The notes below the pieces were generated by a model. It saw nothing but the letters and a program-made list of their open reading frames with translations, was not told the origin of the DNA and made no database searches. From assembly GCA_020849825.1 (NCBI GenBank), contig JADZFP010000557.1, positions 1 to 7,839 of the forward strand: a stretch of 7,839 nucleotides of DNA. Direction: 5' to 3'. Positions within the stretch are counted from its first letter, which is position 1, and every line of letters starts with the position of its first letter. The position numbers and the translations under genes were made by a program. This document shows, piece after piece, positions 6,635 to 7,839 of the stretch. The DNA is from Saprospiraceae bacterium. GTDB taxonomy: Bacteria; Bacteroidota; Bacteroidia; Chitinophagales; Saprospiraceae.

Positions 6635-7693
6635 ATGCGTGTCATCTGGCTCACACCCGGTTTCCCGGCCGACGAAAACGACCACAATTGTAGCCCGCCA
6701 CTGCAACAACTGGCCCACGAACTGGTCGCCCGGGGGATTGATTTACAGGTCATTGCCCTGGAATATCCTTTTCGGGGCAAGCCCTACCACTGGCACGGCA
6801 TACCGGTATGGCCCTGCAACGGACGCAATCGTTTCTGGCGGAAACTCCGGACGCTGCGCCGCGCATTCCGGCAGGGGCAGCAGCTTTTAAACGCCCGGCC
6901 GGCCATCCTGCACAGTTTTTGGCAAACCTGGGCCGCGCAGACCGGCGCGCGGCTTTCGTACCGCACGGGCGCCCCGCACCTGACCACTCTGATGGGTCAG
7001 GACGTACTGCCGGTCAATCACCGTCATTTGAAATATTTATCTCAACATAACGAGCCCCGGTTGGTAGCCCTGTCGGCATTTCACGGCTCGGCGCTTGAAA
7101 AAACCACGGGCTTGCGCGCTGCCCATATCATCCCCTGGGGCATTCGCGAGGCCGATATTCCGAAAATAACGCCTGAATCCAGGCCTTTGGATGTGCTGGG
7201 CGTCGGGTCTTTGCTGCCGGTCAAGAACTGGGCGCGCTGGCTGCGTGTGTTGCGCAGGGTGGCCGACCGGATTCCCGGACTGCAGGCGGAACTCATCGGC
7301 GATGGGCCGGAGCGCGGCCGTTTGCAAAGTCTGTGCAAGCGGCTCGAACTCGAAAAAAACCTGCGGTTTGGCGGCACGATGCCTCGGGAGCAGGTTTTAC
7401 AAAAAATGCGCTCGGCCAAAGTTTTGCTGCATTCGGCTGATTTTGAGTCGTTTGGTTTTGTACTGGCAGAGGCTGCAGCGCAGGGCTGCCGGGTTGTGAG
7501 CACGCCGGTCGGCATCGCTCCGGAACTGGGGTTTGCCGCCGGATCGGACGAGGTATTGGCCGAAGCCGTGGTGGCAGGACTGGGCCATGCGGCGGAGATA
7601 CAGGCGCCCTTACTGATGTCGGAAACGGCGGAGCGGTACGTGGCGCTTTATGAGCTTTACCAGGGTCTATCCGGATCGGGTTCCCATGGCTGA
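6635..7693 (+). CDS. GT4-type (GT-B fold) glycosyltransferase
   Basis: This 352-residue soluble protein has the two-domain GT-B plan of family 4 glycosyltransferases, which transfer a sugar from a nucleotide-sugar donor while retaining anomeric configuration. The N-terminal acceptor domain opens MRVIWLTPGFPADEND and continues LAHELVARGIDLQVIAL, the usual beta-alpha-beta start. The C-terminal donor domain includes GVGSLLPVKNW with K197 (donor-phosphate contact in the family), ELIGDGPER with G222-D-G-P225, and the signature FESFGFVLAEAAAQG, an EX7E motif with E271 and E279, followed by RVVSTPVG. No signal peptide or membrane helix is seen, so it acts in the cytoplasm or peripherally at the membrane. 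Start ATG 6635 gives the family N-terminus directly. It follows a terminator by 10 bases and has no same-strand partner inside the window. Donor and acceptor cannot be predicted; an envelope polysaccharide role is plausible. The length is slightly short but complete. Confidence 0.9.
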   Translation: MRVIWLTPGFPADENDHNCSPPLQQLAHELVARGIDLQVIALEYPFRGKPYHWHGIPVWPCNGRNRFWRKLRTLRRAFRQGQQLLNARPAILHSFWQTWAAQTGARLSYRTGAPHLTTLMGQDVLPVNHRHLKYLSQHNEPRLVALSAFHGSALEKTTGLRAAHIIPWGIREADIPKITPESRPLDVLGVGSLLPVKNWARWLRVLRRVADRIPGLQAELIGDGPERGRLQSLCKRLELEKNLRFGGTMPREQVLQKMRSAKVLLHSADFESFGFVLAEAAAQGCRVVSTPVGIAPELGFAAGSDEVLAEAVVAGLGHAAEIQAPLLMSETAERYVALYELYQGLSGSGSHG

Positions 7694-7702
7694 AGCCATG
7701 GG
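7683..7702 (+). repeat. Perfect palindromic hairpin across the glycosyltransferase stop codon
   Basis: CCCATGGC (7683-7690) pairs perfectly with GCCATGGG (7695-7702). The 4-base loop TGAA begins with the TGA stop of the glycosyltransferase (7691-7693). No T-run follows (CGGATAATTG), so it is a poor intrinsic terminator. It resembles a short REP-like intergenic palindrome or mRNA 3'-end structure. No second copy occurs in this window. Confidence 0.6.
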
Positions 7703-7758
7703 CGGATAATTGTTGAGCAAGGGTTTCCTGCCCCCGCTCACAAGCCCGAAACCTCTAC

Positions 7759-7766
7759 TACCTTTG
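7759..7766 (+). promoter_or_regulatory. Candidate -7 promoter box for a gene beyond the right edge
   Basis: TACCTTTG matches the Bacteroidota -7 consensus TAnnTTTG at every fixed position. No convincing TTTG/TTG lies about 19-21 bases upstream, so the -33 side is weak. Transcription would start near 7774, inside the tandem repeat that follows. The surrounding 7694-7839 holds no credible coding region on either strand. Confidence 0.35.
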
Positions 7767-7770
7767 CCAC

Positions 7771-7839
7771 CATTCCCCCGCTATCCCATTCCCCCGCTAT
7801 CCCATTATCCCATTATCCCATTAGCACATTATCCCATTA
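7771..7839 (+). repeat. Octanucleotide-register tandem repeat, continuing past the window
   Basis: Two exact copies of the 16-mer CATTCCCCCGCTATCC (7771-7786 and 7787-7802) are followed by 8-mers in the same register: CATTATCC (7803-7810), CATTATCC (7811-7818), CATTAGCA (7819-7826), CATTATCC (7827-7834), and CATTA cut by the edge. The 16-mer divides into CATTCCCC and CGCTATCC, so an 8-base period holds throughout. Frequent stops in every frame rule out a coding repeat. It is probably a variable-length intergenic repeat; similar CATTAGCA/CATTATCC tracts are, from memory, common between Bacteroidota genes. Confidence 0.85.

Noticed and set aside
7694..7839. Possible small minus-strand gene or CRISPR array at the right edge
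   Set aside because: The frames are broken by stops every few codons in the repeat, and the 8/16-base units are contiguous with no spacers, so it is a simple tandem repeat.

Overview
The window looks like chromosomal DNA from a GC-rich member of the Bacteroidota, probably close to Saprospiraceae or a similar lineage. Three things point there. The large amylase ends in a type IX secretion (T9SS) sorting domain. The left-edge gene is a PorT-like outer-membrane barrel of a kind common in this phylum. There are no clear Shine-Dalgarno sites before the start codons, and several TAnnTTTG-type promoter elements occur. The species assignment is inference from these traits only.

Layout, left to right. 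(1) Positions 1-225, minus strand: the first 75 codons of a secreted PorT-like beta-barrel protein that runs off the window. (2) Positions 226-400: a divergent intergenic region with candidate promoters on both strands. (3) Positions 401-670, plus: a short conserved-looking cytoplasmic protein of unknown function. (4) Positions 734-1495, plus: a PhnP-like metallo-beta-lactamase-fold phosphodiesterase with all expected metal ligands, but split by a single in-frame TGA at codon 130. (5) Positions 1548-3568, plus: two genes overlapping by one base (TGATG), a multipass membrane acyltransferase (acyltransferase-3 family) and a divergent class I isoprenoid-synthase-fold protein. A probable terminator follows. 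(6) Positions 3673-6507, plus: a 944-residue multidomain GH13 alpha-amylase with a signal peptide and C-terminal T9SS domain. (7) Positions 6508-6634: two hairpins, the second a good intrinsic terminator that ends 10 bases before the next start codon. (8) Positions 6635-7693, plus: a GT4-type glycosyltransferase whose stop codon lies in the loop of a perfect hairpin. (9) Positions 7694-7839: no gene seen. This stretch holds a perfect -7 promoter box followed by an 8-base-register tandem repeat that continues past the window edge.

The plus-strand genes lie in the same direction but probably form several transcription units: 401-3568 (possibly subdivided), the amylase alone, and the glycosyltransferase. 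The amylase is expected to act on starch- or glycogen-like glucans at the cell surface or outside the cell. The acyltransferase, isoprenoid-like protein and glycosyltransferase are compatible with envelope lipid or glycan work, but nothing in the window proves a shared pathway. I see no phage, IS element, CRISPR array, tRNA or defence system. The points most worth a second look are the interrupted PhnP-like gene, the odd isoprenoid-fold protein coupled to the acyltransferase, and the terminal repeat behind a promoter box.
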